Shown: positions 15,662 to 25,067 of the stretch, piece after piece
Layout: every line of letters starts with the position of its first letter
Numbering within the stretch: the first letter of the stretch is position 1
Origin: Longimicrobiales bacterium
Lineage (GTDB): Bacteria; Gemmatimonadota; Gemmatimonadetes; Longimicrobiales; Gaopeijiaceae
DNA length: 64,000 nucleotides
Assembly: GCA_029245345.1 (NCBI GenBank)
Contig: JAQWPM010000021.1
Coordinates: forward strand, 496,001 to 560,000
Reading direction: 5' to 3'
Notes under the pieces: generated by a model
Seen by the model: the letters and a program-made list of their open reading frames with translations, nothing else
Databases searched by the model: none
What the model was told of the DNA's origin: nothing
Made by a program: the position numbers and the translations under genes

Positions 15662-17154
15662 TTCCCGTCTCCGTATACGAACCGCTCCACTTCACCGTGG
15701 ACGCGTTCAATGGTCTCAGGTGACGGCGCCTCGGTGAACGCCGAGACGTTCATCGCAACTGCCGTGTTCACCAGGAGTCCCCAAAGACCCCCGTGCATTC
15801 CCATGGGGTGCGGTGACACCCAAAGCGTGATGTACAGCGTGACCATCCCGGCAATGATCCCTGCCACGACGCCCACGCGTGTGAGCGTGCGCCCTCCCGG
15901 GAAACAAACCCCCAGAATCGCGGGCATGAGCTGAAGCGCACCAGCACCGGACAACGTGACGAGCACCACGAGGAAGTCCGCAGTGGTCACGGTCAGGAAG
16001 TAGCCGACGACCAGCAGTGCCACGATGATCACGCGCCCAACAGTCACGTAATGCGCCTGACTCCGGTCAGGCGCTACGTACCGCTGGTAAATGTCCCGTG
16101 TGAGGACGGTCATGTTCGCATGCAAGATCGAGTCGAGAGTCGACATCGCCGCTGCGGTGGCCCCCGCAAGAATCGCCCCGGTCAACCACGGGGAGGCGTA
16201 TTGGAAGAGCAGCTCCGGAAAGATCCGATCTGCCGCCGCGCCCTCGAGCCCTGGCATGACGATCGCACCGCCCAGGCCGACAAGCGCCGCCGGGAGGTAG
16301 AGCGTCATGAGATAGATGGGCGTGGTCGCGCCCAACAACTTGATCGTCTTAGCGTCCACTGCTGTGTAGTAACGGATCAGCATGTGCGGTTGGAACACGA
16401 TGCCGAACGAGAGCATGATCGACATGCCCACCCACATGCCCGGCGAGAAGAAGCCCTTAGGTCCCGGGAGCGTTGTGAGGTCTGGCCGTTCCGTCATCAC
16501 GGCCTGCCAAAGCTGGAGCGGACCGCCAAACAGTTCGTACGAGAGCACGATCGCGCCCACCCAAACCGCGACGTACATCCAGATGCCCTGGAGTACATCC
16601 GTCCAGTAGACCGCCCGCAATCCACCAGCCATTAAGTAGAACGCCGCCACGACCAACAGGATCAGCGTACCGAGGTTGAGGGACACCCTGCCATCGGTCG
16701 CGATATTGATGATGTACCCGAGCCCCTGCGCCTGGACTTGGATGTACAGAATAGTGAAGAGCACCGAGACGACGGCTACGGTGACCCGGACCGCCTCCGA
16801 CTCATAGAAGTCGGCAAGCATGTCAGCCGGTGTGATGTAGCCGAAGGCTTTGCCTAGCGCCCAGATGCGAGCGCCGATCACATAGGTGATCGCACCCACC
16901 AAGAGCGTCCACGTACCGGCAGCCCAAAAGCCGACTCCGTGCGTGTAGAAGAAGCCGCCGGACCCTAGGAACGCGAACGCCGAATGGAACGACGCGACCA
17001 CGGTCAGATACAGGACGACGAACCCGGCTTTGCGGCCGTAGAGGAGGAAATCCTCCATGTCCCCGCTCAGCCGCCTATTCGCGACGACCCCGAGAACGAT
17101 GGTGAACAACAGGTACAGGACGATCAATCCTGTAGCCACGACCCAAGATTCCAC
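15658..17154 (-). CDS. Sodium:solute symporter (SSF), DUF3311 partner
   Basis: 498 residues from a GTG at 17154. This start is chosen because GGGAG (17163-17167) lies 8 nt upstream; the longer ORF from 17208 overlaps the DUF3311 gene and adds charged residues before the first membrane segment. About 13 TM segments. SSF signs include DFLLYGRKAGFVVLYLTVVASFHSAFAF, FGYITPADMLADFY and the TM core LLFQYASPWLTGAILAGATAAAMSTLDS. The subgroup with a DUF3311 small partner includes pantothenate-permease-like and uncharacterised transporters. It overlaps the S51 peptidase gene by 4 nt. Confidence 0.9.
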   Translation of the reverse strand: MESWVVATGLIVLYLLFTIVLGVVANRRLSGDMEDFLLYGRKAGFVVLYLTVVASFHSAFAFLGSGGFFYTHGVGFWAAGTWTLLVGAITYVIGARIWALGKAFGYITPADMLADFYESEAVRVTVAVVSVLFTILYIQVQAQGLGYIINIATDGRVSLNLGTLILLVVAAFYLMAGGLRAVYWTDVLQGIWMYVAVWVGAIVLSYELFGGPLQLWQAVMTERPDLTTLPGPKGFFSPGMWVGMSIMLSFGIVFQPHMLIRYYTAVDAKTIKLLGATTPIYLMTLYLPAALVGLGGAIVMPGLEGAAADRIFPELLFQYASPWLTGAILAGATAAAMSTLDSILHANMTVLTRDIYQRYVAPDRSQAHYVTVGRVIIVALLVVGYFLTVTTADFLVVLVTLSGAGALQLMPAILGVCFPGGRTLTRVGVVAGIIAGMVTLYITLWVSPHPMGMHGGLWGLLVNTAVAMNVSAFTEAPSPETIERVHGEVERFVYGDGK

Positions 17155-17162
17155 TAGGCCGT

Positions 17163-17167
17163 CTCCC
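17163..17167 (-). promoter_or_regulatory. Shine-Dalgarno deciding the GTG start of the SSF gene
   Basis: GGGAG on the minus strand, 8 nt before the GTG at 17154, within the 16-nt gap after the DUF3311 stop. It argues against the upstream ATG at 17208, which would overlap the DUF3311 gene. Confidence 0.75.
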
Positions 17168-17170
17168 TCA

Positions 17171-17401
17171 TCAGACGCCCTTCCTAAGTGCCCAGATGAG
17201 CACCCCAATCAGCGCCGTATAGATGACGAGTAAGGCGACGTACAGAAACGGGAGTCCCAGGATTGTCGGCTCGACACGATTGAGCACCGTATGCGTGACG
17301 GGAGGCATCGCGAGTAGGAAGATCGCCAGAAAAGCGATCGTCGCGATCCAGCCCTCGCGGGTACGCGGGACGAAGTGGGAAGGTCGTTTGGGTTGGTCCA
17401 T
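17171..17401 (-). CDS. DUF3311 small membrane protein
   Basis: 76 residues from 17401 (MDQPKRPSHFVPRTREG). Two membrane segments: WIATIAFLAIFLLAMPPVTHTV, and LPFLYVALLVIYTALIGVLIWAL preceded by the conserved EPTILGLPFLY. DUF3311 proteins are found next to SSF-family symporters and are treated as accessory subunits. It is the first gene of the nine-gene leftward operon. An upstream ATG at 17431 adds only ten residues and is less likely. Confidence 0.88.
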   Translation of the reverse strand: MDQPKRPSHFVPRTREGWIATIAFLAIFLLAMPPVTHTVLNRVEPTILGLPFLYVALLVIYTALIGVLIWALRKGV

Positions 17402-17455
17402 GTCAGGCGAACATGGGCGGGGCGCCCTCATCGCAGCAAGGGTGTCCCGTAAAAC

Positions 17456-17844
17456 CTATTCGGCCCTGAGCGCCTCAGCGGTATCGACCCGAACCGCACG
17501 ACGCGCCCACACGTAGCTCGCCAGCATGAGGATGGCCATGAGAAGGACGGCACCAACGCCGTATGTGAGTGGGTCCCACGGCGCCGTACTCCACAAAATG
17601 GACTCGAGCATTCCGGAGGCGAGCACCCTTCCCCCGACGCCGTCCGGAGGCCAAGTTCGCGATTCCGGTCCGCAACAGATCGGGACACACTTTCCCACCT
17701 ACCCACTGCGGCAAGGAGAACCGCAACCCAAGCAAAGACGGCGAGGGACGCCAGGATCACAGACCGTGCTCCGACGGAAACTGAGGTCAGTGTGTCCATG
17801 GTTGCTGCAAAATGGATGGGCAAAGTGGCCTCGAGCTCAGCCAA
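17456..17844 (-). pseudogene. Frameshifted C-terminus of MacB/ADOP-type ABC permease
   Basis: Reading leftward, the first part gives DTLTSVSVGARSVILASLA, AVLLAAVGRWESVSRSVADR and NRELGLRTASG, the conserved FtsX-like core that normally continues ExGIRxALGA. Homology then resumes in another frame as MLESILWSTAPWDPLTYGVG and ending VWARRAVRVDTAEALRAE, the family's C-terminus (usually ARRAARVDPxEALRxE). At least one frameshift lies near 17650-17690 and some sequence is missing. No N-terminal part adjoins. It is dead, and lies just upstream of the operon beginning at 17401. Confidence 0.82.
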
Positions 17845-17981
17845 CCAATGGACGGCCGCCAGAGGGCGTTAACCCGGGGGGACCCCCAGGCCTTTCATTC
17901 TTGGTGCGACTTTTGCAAGTTCGAATGAGAGAGCAGGTCATGATTGGCTCCTGCCATCCCCCTAATTCGGAGAAGATTTCC

Positions 17982-18488
17982 ATGCATCGCATCCTCGCAT
18001 TTGCCCTGTTGGGCTTCTTTGCGGTGGCCACAACCGAGGCAGCCGCGCAAGACCCCGGAGGCGATCCGACCTACGGCGACGTCTCCTTAGACGCCGGTTT
18101 TACTCCAGATCCATGGGAGATGGATCTCACCGCTGGCGGTTCGATTTCGGTGGACAAGGGAAGCTGCAGCTACGGTGAGGTCGCAGACGATCCTGACGTC
18201 GACCTCTATTGGGATGGCTCCGGCTCTACGCTGTACATCTACGTGATCGCGGGCGACGACACGACGCTCCTGGTGAACATGCCCAACTCAGACTGGCGTT
18301 GTGACGATGACAGTTACGGAGACGGCGACCCGATCCTCGAGATCCCGAAAGCTCCGGACGGTCTCTACGACATCTGGGTCGGCACGTATGCGGACGAGAT
18401 GATCTCGGCGACGCTCTATATCTCGGAGCTCGATCCACGCGAAAGCCCCGAACAGTTTTGGGCGACGGCGAAGAAGATCGAACGCTAG
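17982..18488 (+). CDS. Secreted PPC-like beta-sandwich protein
   Basis: 168 residues from 17982, with GGAG 8-9 nt upstream and a Sec signal (RILAFALLGFFAVATTEAAAQ). The mature protein reads GDVSLDAGFTPDP, AGGSISVDKGSCSYG, PDVDLYWDG, DTTLLVNMPNSDWRCDDDS and APDGLYDIWVGTY. This layout resembles small periplasmic proteins with a pre-peptidase C-terminal-like domain that bind an unknown ligand. Asp-rich loops suggest calcium binding. The longer reading frame from 17526 is non-coding translation of the pseudogene region. It ends in a strong terminator. Confidence 0.8.
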   Translation: MHRILAFALLGFFAVATTEAAAQDPGGDPTYGDVSLDAGFTPDPWEMDLTAGGSISVDKGSCSYGEVADDPDVDLYWDGSGSTLYIYVIAGDDTTLLVNMPNSDWRCDDDSYGDGDPILEIPKAPDGLYDIWVGTYADEMISATLYISELDPRESPEQFWATAKKIER

Positions 18489-18507
18489 AACAGCGTTCCG
18501 CGCAGGC

Positions 18508-18545
18508 ACAGCCCCGGGGCGAATCAGTCGCCTCGGGGCTGTTTT
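18508..18545 (+). terminator. Rho-independent terminator
   Basis: A 15-bp stem (18508-18522 with 18528-18542, one G-T wobble) with a 5-nt loop is followed by TTTT. It lies 19 bases after the stop of the secreted PPC-like protein. Confidence 0.92.
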
Positions 18546-18716
18546 GTGTCCCCTTCGGATGTCACCTCAGTGGGACGACAGGCCCCTCCCGAGCGGAAAT
18601 AATCCGCCGCCCAAGACACGCTAACTCGTTGTAACCAAGCTACTTACACCTCTCGGCGCAGTCGGGCACACCTTATGCTCTCTTTGGCCCCAACGAACTC
18701 ACTAGGGGAGAAGATC

Positions 18717-19454
18717 ATGAGACGCCGTGCGGTGTTGGGGATGATGCTGGTTGTCGGGCTCTTTTCGACGGCAGTCGAGGCAAGCGCGCAGCGCAGGATA
18801 CATACGCAGCCTGCTGGCCACTTCGACTTCAGCTTTCTGGTGGCGGACGCCAAAGGAGAACTCGGCTACTTCTTCGATCAGGCTTTCGGGGCGCAGATCG
18901 GTTTCGCCTTCCCGATAGACGAAGACGGCTACGTGCGCCTCAAAGTGGACGGGGGCTTACTCGTGTATGGACTCGAGCGCCAGCGCTTCTGCCATGCCCT
19001 CCCTTTTGGGTGCCGGATCAACGAGGACCTCACCACCACGAACAACATCGCCTTCGCGGGCATGGGTCCGGAAATCGTCTTGGCCCGTGGCGCGGTCGAA
19101 CCCTATGCGTTCGCCACGATGGGTCTGTCGACATTCTTCACGAGCTCCTCATTCGGTGATGACGAGTACGGCGACAGCTTCAGCACGACACATCTCGCCG
19201 ACGTCATATTCGCCTGGCGCGCCGGGGGCGGACTCAGAGTGCGAATCGCGAACGGCCACAAGCCGGTGTCGCTCGACTTCGGAGTAGAACGTCACGAGAA
19301 CGGAGTGACGGAGTTCCTAACCAAGGGCGACATCGTCGATCACCCGGACGGGAGCATCTCGCTCTTCCCGAACGTGTCCGAAGCGAACCTGCTGACATTC
19401 AGATTCGGCATCTCCATCGGATTCCCACAGCAAGGAGATCGCCGCAAGAAATAG
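18717..19454 (+). CDS. Outer-membrane beta-barrel-type exported protein
   Basis: 245 residues from 18717, with GGGGAG 8 nt upstream and a Sec signal (RRRAVLGMMLVVGLFSTAVEASAQ). The mature chain alternates short beta strands with Gly/Asp turns (GHFDFSFLVADAKGELGYFF, GAQIGFAFPIDEDGYVRLKVDGGL) and ends with strands LLTFRFGISIGF. This is typical of 8-10-strand OmpA/OmpW-like barrels, but no named family is certain. A Cys pair (FCHALPFGC) sits in a loop. The 170-bp gap upstream holds the preceding terminator and, presumably, its promoter. Confidence 0.7.
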   Translation: MRRRAVLGMMLVVGLFSTAVEASAQRRIHTQPAGHFDFSFLVADAKGELGYFFDQAFGAQIGFAFPIDEDGYVRLKVDGGLLVYGLERQRFCHALPFGCRINEDLTTTNNIAFAGMGPEIVLARGAVEPYAFATMGLSTFFTSSSFGDDEYGDSFSTTHLADVIFAWRAGGGLRVRIANGHKPVSLDFGVERHENGVTEFLTKGDIVDHPDGSISLFPNVSEANLLTFRFGISIGFPQQGDRRKK

Positions 19455-19552
19455 AGGCTGTCGGGTGTGGGCCGTTCCTGTTCCGGACCGGTCACCAACC
19501 CCTGGATCTGGTCCATGCTCGCAGCCGTTTCCTTGTTGTGTTCGACCTCACC

Positions 19553-20890
19553 CTAGGCCTCGGCGTCGCGCAGGAGCGCAGCCACCAACAAACGATCCAC
19601 CTTCCCGTTGGCATTGAGCGGGAGCTCGTGATCGATCAGCCAACGACGGGGCCGCTTCGCATCGCTCAGCGCCGACCTGGCATGCTCGTCCACTGCATCG
19701 AGGTCGAATTCTCCCTCGACGCCAACGACGAAGGCACCAACGATCTCACCCCACTCGTCGTCCGGAATCGCGGCCACCACAGCGTCCACCACCGCGGGGT
19801 GGGCACGTAGAACCTCTTCAACTTCAATCGCATCAACGGTCACACCTCCTGAGATGATCCTCTCCCCCCGGCGGCCTGTGACCCATAGGTGTCCATCCTC
19901 GTCGATCCGCCCTAGGTCGCCCGTGTGGTACCAGCCATCGTCGCCGAGGATGCGCTCCTCATCTGCTCCCACGTACCGCTCTGCCAGCGTGGCCCCACGA
20001 ACCATGATCTCGTCGTCCGGTGCGATGTGTAGTTCTGTACCGTTCAGAGGCGCGCCCACCGTTCCTGGCTTGAGTCGGGTGAGCGCCGGGGCCGCCGTTG
20101 CCACCTGAGACGTCATCTCGGTCATTCCATACGTGAGGGCGATCGGCCAACCGAGGCGGCCGGCGCGGCCCACGAGTGCCGTTGGCGCGTGAGCTCCCCC
20201 TGTCAGAACACACCGAGCCGTCTCTGGGGCCGGTTCATCTCCCCGTTGGTCCAGGAGCTTCTTCAGTTGAATGGGCACCAACGACACGTGTGTGACCGGC
20301 CGGTTGTATCCAAGGGGCAGTCCTCTCCCCTCGAGGGCCTCGTCTAAACGCCGAGCGTCGAACGCACCCAGGACAACAAGGTCGCTCCCGAGCAGCAGGG
20401 CCCGGACGAGCAACGCCAAGCCGCCCACGTGCGCGAATGAGAGTGACGCAGCCCACACGTCGTCATCCGTGAGCAGCAACCGAGCGGCAGATGCTTCGGC
20501 ATTAGCCGACAGCCCCGCAAACGATACTTCGACCCCACGGGGGTGACCCGCCGTGCCCGAGGTCCACACGATCGCCTGTGCCTTGGAACGCACGCCAGAG
20601 AGTCCTGCCTTGGCCGCAGCAAGCTCTGCCGGGGTCAATTTGGGATTCAGCGGCGCAGGGGTCACCCCCAACTGCCACAACGCCAGTATGTCGATCACCG
20701 AGTCGGCGTCTTGGTGAACCACCAGCGGAAACACTTGGCCCTGTTCGGTCAACCCCTTCAATTCGGTGGCTTTCTGGCGAGCTGCGACCTGGAGACCTGC
20801 TAGGGTCCAACCGGTATCCGGCGACACCAGCGCGAGACTCTCCGGGTCCGCTCCCCTGTCCAGAACTGCCTGAAGGACGTCCGTCGCCAT
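19553..20890 (-). CDS. menE: o-Succinylbenzoate-CoA ligase
   Basis: 445 residues from 20890 (MATDVLQAVLDRG). It activates o-succinylbenzoate to its CoA thioester in menaquinone synthesis. The ANL adenylation motifs are visible: AIVWTSGTAGHPRGVE (P-loop-like A3), ALTYGMTEMTSQVAT (A5), WYHTGDLGRIDEDGHLWVTGR (A7-A8) and the C-terminal Lys in LNANGKVDRL (A10). Length fits MenE. The ATG overlaps the menA stop by one base. The ORF extension to 21061 runs inside menA. The small size and men context favour MenE over other acyl-CoA ligases. Confidence 0.92.
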   Translation of the reverse strand: MATDVLQAVLDRGADPESLALVSPDTGWTLAGLQVAARQKATELKGLTEQGQVFPLVVHQDADSVIDILALWQLGVTPAPLNPKLTPAELAAAKAGLSGVRSKAQAIVWTSGTAGHPRGVEVSFAGLSANAEASAARLLLTDDDVWAASLSFAHVGGLALLVRALLLGSDLVVLGAFDARRLDEALEGRGLPLGYNRPVTHVSLVPIQLKKLLDQRGDEPAPETARCVLTGGAHAPTALVGRAGRLGWPIALTYGMTEMTSQVATAAPALTRLKPGTVGAPLNGTELHIAPDDEIMVRGATLAERYVGADEERILGDDGWYHTGDLGRIDEDGHLWVTGRRGERIISGGVTVDAIEVEEVLRAHPAVVDAVVAAIPDDEWGEIVGAFVVGVEGEFDLDAVDEHARSALSDAKRPRRWLIDHELPLNANGKVDRLLVAALLRDAEA

Positions 20891-21789
20891 CAGCCGAACG
20901 CGAGCCCCGCTCCGAGAAGCACGCCATAAATCGCTACGATCCGTGCCGTCTCGCCCAGGGCAGGAAGCAGCTCTCGCGGATCCGCAAAGCCCAACACCTT
21001 CTTCAAGGGCGCGACGGCCAGAGGCGCGACAAGCAAAGCGGCGAGCGTGGCCAACGGCCATTCATACACACGCCACCCGATCACGGGCACCACGACGGCG
21101 ACGAGCAACATCAAGACGTACTGGATCTTGGTACCCGTAGCTCCCAAGCGGACCGCGAGCGTCCGCTTGCCGGCTAAGGTGTCGGTATCGACATCGCGCA
21201 AATTGTTCACCACCAAGATCGCGGTGTTCAGAGTGCCAAGCGCGGCACCAGCAATCCAAACGTCGGGTGGCCAATAGAGACCCTGAACGAAAAAGGTCCC
21301 GCTCACGGCCACAAGCCCGAAAAAGACAAACACGAAGACGTCGCCGAGCCCGTGGTACGCCAGCGGAAACGGCCCGCCCGTGTATAACACCGCACACGCC
21401 ACCGAGCTTAGTCCGATCCAAACGATGGGCCAGCCGGCCACCCACACCAGATAGACTCCCACAAACAGCGCCGCTCCGAGAACGGCGTACATCCCTCGCT
21501 TCACCGTCGCAGGCGGAAGAATTCCTGCCTGCGTCACCCGAATGGGCCCCACCCGCGCGTCCGTGTCACCGCCGCGTACGAAGTCGTAATAGTCGTTCGC
21601 GAAGTTCGTCCCGATTTGGATAAAAACCGCGCCGATGAGCGCGGCCAACGCCGGAAGCGGCGCAAACACTCCATGGAACGCGGCCAGACCCGTTCCGGTC
21701 ACGACAGGTGCAAGAGCAGCAGTCAGCGTTTTGGGTCGCGCCGCGAGTATCCAGGCCTGAACTGGAGAGATGTCGATCAGTTCCACCAC
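20890..21789 (-). CDS. menA: 1,4-dihydroxy-2-naphthoate polyprenyltransferase
   Basis: 299 residues, about 8-9 TM helices, UbiA superfamily. It attaches the polyprenyl tail to DHNA in the membrane. The first Asp-rich motif is NFANDYYDFVRGGDTD, the second NNLRDVDTDTLAGKRTL, with the MenA-typical GPIRVTQAG between them. The start overlaps the cyclophilin gene by 13 bp and the stop overlaps the menE start, so it is embedded in the operon. Confidence 0.95.
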   Translation of the reverse strand: MVELIDISPVQAWILAARPKTLTAALAPVVTGTGLAAFHGVFAPLPALAALIGAVFIQIGTNFANDYYDFVRGGDTDARVGPIRVTQAGILPPATVKRGMYAVLGAALFVGVYLVWVAGWPIVWIGLSSVACAVLYTGGPFPLAYHGLGDVFVFVFFGLVAVSGTFFVQGLYWPPDVWIAGAALGTLNTAILVVNNLRDVDTDTLAGKRTLAVRLGATGTKIQYVLMLLVAVVVPVIGWRVYEWPLATLAALLVAPLAVAPLKKVLGFADPRELLPALGETARIVAIYGVLLGAGLAFG

Positions 21790-22436
21790 CGCACAACCCG
21801 CGTGCTCACGATTGAGTCCAGCTGCGGAAAGTGCCTCTGCAGATAGGCATTCCCTACTGCGCGGATCGAGTCCTGCCGCGGCGGACTCGGACGATACGCC
21901 GAGTAGATCCCGTCCACGACTTCGACGCCAGTATCGATGCGACCGACAGGCGGAAAGCCGACCACGCCGGAGGACGCGTAGGCGTCCAAGCGCGCGTTGT
22001 CAGCGAGATTCACGAACATTTGGATGGACCGAGTCTCCGGGCCACTGCGAGCGAAGGTGACCGTCCCCCTCGCGTTGCTCTCCACAACCGGCTCATCGGC
22101 CACCCCATTGGGGTGCCAAATCGAATCGAGGGCTGGATCTCCGGAGAAGCCCCATTGCACGACAAAGCCCGGCTCCACGCGGTAGAAGCGCGCGCCCGCG
22201 TAGTAGTCGTTCGCCATGAGAAAATGCGCTCGGTCTACGGCCAACGGGGACCATGCGCGAATCATGGTGATCTCGAACGCGCCCTCGCTCGTCACGACTT
22301 CAGCGACGAACGAATCGGGTGCCTGTGTCAGCTCAGGCATGGGACCCCGCAACGGATCGGACGCAGATGTCGCGCACCCGCTGACGCCTACCAGGGCGAC
22401 AACGACGAGTGCCCCTAACGACCGCACGATACGCAT
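21777..22436 (-). CDS. Cyclophilin-type peptidyl-prolyl isomerase lipoprotein
   Basis: 219 residues from 22436 (MRIVRSLGALVVVALVGVSGC; lipobox VSGC), so it is anchored outside the cytoplasm. The cyclophilin core follows: EVVTSEGAFEITM, DRAHFLMANDYYAGARFYRVEPGFVVQWGFSGDP, GTVTFARSGPETRSIQMFVNLADNARLD and FPPVGRID. The Arg/Phe/Gln active-site pattern (FYR, QMFVN) is kept. It sits between menB and menA, 17 nt after menB, overlapping menA. Why a folding lipoprotein is in a quinone operon is unknown; coexpression may be incidental. Confidence 0.9.
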   Translation of the reverse strand: MRIVRSLGALVVVALVGVSGCATSASDPLRGPMPELTQAPDSFVAEVVTSEGAFEITMIRAWSPLAVDRAHFLMANDYYAGARFYRVEPGFVVQWGFSGDPALDSIWHPNGVADEPVVESNARGTVTFARSGPETRSIQMFVNLADNARLDAYASSGVVGFPPVGRIDTGVEVVDGIYSAYRPSPPRQDSIRAVGNAYLQRHFPQLDSIVSTRVVRWWN

Positions 22437-22453
22437 CGACCGATCAGGCGCGT

Positions 22454-23293
22454 CTACCAAGGCAACCAAGGATACTGCCGGAAGTTCGGCTTGCGCTTCT
22501 CTAGATACGCTCGTTTTCCCTCGCTGCCCTGTTCAGTCATGTAGTAGAGCAGAGTCGCGTTGCCTGCCAACTCCTGGATCCCTGCCTGGCCATCTAGGTC
22601 GGCATTGAAGGCGCTCTTCAACAGTCGGATGGCGAGTGGGCTCATGTCCAGGATTTCCTGGGCCCACTTCCATCCCTCGGCCTCGAGGTCATCGAGCGGC
22701 ACGACCTTGTTGACCATGCCCATCTCGTACGCCTCGTCCGCGGAGTACTGACGGCAGAGGTACCAGATCTCGCGAGCCCGTTTCTGCCCAACCATACGCG
22801 CCAAATAGGACGAGCCAAAACCTCCGTCGAACGAGCCGACGATGGGGCCCGTTTGCCCGAATACCGCGTTGTCTGCAGCAAGAGTCAGGTCGCTCACGAT
22901 GTGGAGGACGTGTCCGCCGCCAATCGCGTATCCGGCGACAAGCGCGATGACCGGCTTGGGCATCGAGCGCATGTAACGCTGGAGTTCCAGGACGTTCAGG
23001 CGGGGCACTCCGCTCTTCCCCACATATCCTCCGGCGCCGCGCACTTTTTGATCACCACCAGCGCAGAACGCCCACTTTCCGTCTTCGGACGGACCATTCC
23101 CAGTGAGAAGCACCACCCCGATCTCGGGGTCTTCCCCGGCGTCCTTGAAGGCCTCCTGCATCTCCAGAAGCGTGTCCGGACGGAACGCGTTCCGCACCTC
23201 AGGACGATTAAACGCGATACGAGCCACACCATTCGATTTATGAAAGGTGATGTCCTCGTACTGCTTGACCTCTTTCCAGTCGGGCTTACTCAT
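22454..23293 (-). CDS. menB: 1,4-dihydroxy-2-naphthoyl-CoA synthase
   Basis: 279 residues from 23293 ([18 protein letters not shown]), the standard MenB N-terminus; the ORF extension upstream lies inside menD. Crotonase-fold enzyme that closes the second naphthoquinone ring. Oxyanion-hole segments FCAGGDQ and [16 protein letters not shown] and the MenB-specific [18 protein letters not shown] are present, and the C-terminus [12 protein letters not shown] is the typical MenB ending. It overlaps menD by 8 bp. Confidence 0.96.
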   Translation of the reverse strand: MSKPDWKEVKQYEDITFHKSNGVARIAFNRPEVRNAFRPDTLLEMQEAFKDAGEDPEIGVVLLTGNGPSEDGKWAFCAGGDQKVRGAGGYVGKSGVPRLNVLELQRYMRSMPKPVIALVAGYAIGGGHVLHIVSDLTLAADNAVFGQTGPIVGSFDGGFGSSYLARMVGQKRAREIWYLCRQYSADEAYEMGMVNKVVPLDDLEAEGWKWAQEILDMSPLAIRLLKSAFNADLDGQAGIQELAGNATLLYYMTEQGSEGKRAYLEKRKPNFRQYPWLPW

Positions 23294-25067
23294 CGAGTCG
23301 TATTGGGTTGAGTGTTTGTTGGGCTGAGCCAAGCGCCTCGCGGACGGCGCGTTGGACCGCGTCTGCAACGTCGCGGCGTCGCTTGGTGCTCTCGGCGCGT
23401 TCCGTCCTTACGCGAATCACACAGCTGCCGGCTGAGTCAAGCGCTTGTCCGACCGCCTCGTCGAGCGCTTCGATATCGCAGTCACGGAAGGGAATGTTGT
23501 GCATCGCAGCCGCGTGTTGAAAGTCCAGACCGTGCGGCGTGGCGAAGAAGCGAGTGAAATCAGGCTCGTGGTCCGCAATCGGGAGCATGTGAAAGATCCC
23601 GCCGCCGTCATTGTCCACGAGCACGAACACCACCGGGGCGTCGTCTTCACGACTCCACAGCAGGCCATTCTGGTCGTGGAAGAACGCCACATCGCCAATA
23701 AGGCATACCGTGGGGCGCTCAGACGCAGCAGCAACACCAAAGGCGGTAGACACCACCCCGTCGATGCCGCTTGCCCCTCGATTCCCCAAGACGTGGAGCG
23801 CTTGCTGTCTTGGGTGCCCGAACGCGTCGAGATCCCGAACCGGCATGGAGGAAGACACGAACAGGCAGGCGCCCTCGGGGAGCATCGCACTGAGGACCCC
23901 CGCGATGTCGCCTTCGTGTTGCGGGCCTTGGTCCGCCGCCTGTGCCGCGAGCGTCGTCGCTTCTGCGACTCGCCAAGAGTTGCTCCATGTGTCTTCGGCG
24001 CTGCGATCAACCAATTCTGCGACCGCGTCGAGCGTATCCGCGGCATCGGCGTGGATGTAGTCCGTCGCACCGGCCCCATGGTCCTTCCAGCGACCACCCC
24101 CGTCGACAACGACGTGGCGGACTCCGTTGTGCTGGGCCATCCACTTCTGCAGAGCAACAGATGTGGGTGACGCCCCGACGCGCACGATCAGGGAAGGACT
24201 GACAATCCTGCGGACGTCCTCGTCTCGCAGGAACAGGTCGTACCCCGCGACGACATGCGCGTCTGATGCCGGACCATACCGGACACCCGAGAGCGGATCC
24301 GCCAGGACCGGAAAACCCGTCACGTCCGCCAATGCAAGGACTGCTGATCTGAGCCGAGCGCATCCGCGCGTTGGCCCTGCGATGATCACACCCCGCGGCG
24401 TGTCGAGTGCTCCGACTAGCGACTCGATCGCCTCGGGAGACGCCTCTCGTCGTCCTGAATCGATCCGTACGAAGGGCGCCTCGTCCGGACGACCCTGAAC
24501 CACCATAGAAGCATCCATGGCACGAGTCGGTTCGAGCGGCTTGTCGAATGGGAAATTCAGGTGGACCGGTCCTTTCCAGTCACTGGAAGCCGTGGCGACG
24601 GCACGTGCGGCGAGGCCGCGCAGGTGACTGAACGCGGGCTCGCTCGCCACAGGCGGCGCCACCTCGAAGAAGTCGCGCACAAAAGGGCCGAACAGCCGGA
24701 TCTGGTCGATCGCTTGGTTTGCGTCAGAGTCACGCAGATGATGCGGCCGATCCGCCGTCAGTACCAAGAGCGGGGTCTCGCTACCCGACGCTTCGATGAC
24801 CGCCGGAAACACATTGGCTGTCGCGGTACCCGAAGTGGTCACGATGACCGCCGGACATCCCGTAGCCTTGCCGACGCCCAATGCGAAGAAAGCTCCGGAG
24901 CGCTCATCGAGATGGACTCGACACTTGAACCGATCGTCGCCGGCGAACGCCATGACCAACGGGGTCGACCGAGAGCCCGGAGCAACGACGACCTCGCGGA
25001 CGCCACAGCGCGCAAGTTCGTCGCAAAAGGCGCTGACCCAGCTCGTTGTCGTAACGCCGCTATTCAT
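23286..25067 (-). CDS. menD: SEPHCHC synthase (2-succinyl-5-enolpyruvyl-6-hydroxy-3-cyclohexene-1-carboxylate synthase)
   Basis: 593 residues. ThDP enzyme that joins 2-oxoglutarate-derived succinic semialdehyde to isochorismate. The MenD signature [13 protein letters not shown] (27-39) and [13 protein letters not shown] with the ThDP-activating Glu55 are present, followed by [18 protein letters not shown] and [19 protein letters not shown]. The ThDP-Mg site [13 protein letters not shown] lies in the C-terminal domain. It overlaps menF by 8 bp and menB by 8 bp. Confidence 0.96.
   Translation of the reverse strand: MNSGVTTTSWVSAFCDELARCGVREVVVAPGSRSTPLVMAFAGDDRFKCRVHLDERSGAFFALGVGKATGCPAVIVTTSGTATANVFPAVIEASGSETPLLVLTADRPHHLRDSDANQAIDQIRLFGPFVRDFFEVAPPVASEPAFSHLRGLAARAVATASSDWKGPVHLNFPFDKPLEPTRAMDASMVVQGRPDEAPFVRIDSGRREASPEAIESLVGALDTPRGVIIAGPTRGCARLRSAVLALADVTGFPVLADPLSGVRYGPASDAHVVAGYDLFLRDEDVRRIVSPSLIVRVGASPTSVALQKWMAQHNGVRHVVVDGGGRWKDHGAGATDYIHADAADTLDAVAELVDRSAEDTWSNSWRVAEATTLAAQAADQGPQHEGDIAGVLSAMLPEGACLFVSSSMPVRDLDAFGHPRQQALHVLGNRGASGIDGVVSTAFGVAAASERPTVCLIGDVAFFHDQNGLLWSREDDAPVVFVLVDNDGGGIFHMLPIADHEPDFTRFFATPHGLDFQHAAAMHNIPFRDCDIEALDEAVGQALDSAGSCVIRVRTERAESTKRRRDVADAVQRAVREALGSAQQTLNPIRLDE

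Noticed and set aside
17526-17981. Long plus-strand ORF preceding the PPC-like protein
   Set aside because: It is antisense translation of the dead permease C-terminus; signal peptide and Shine-Dalgarno fit 17982.
19455-19552. Possible terminator between the outer-membrane protein and menE
   Set aside because: No stem with a T-tract in either direction could be found.
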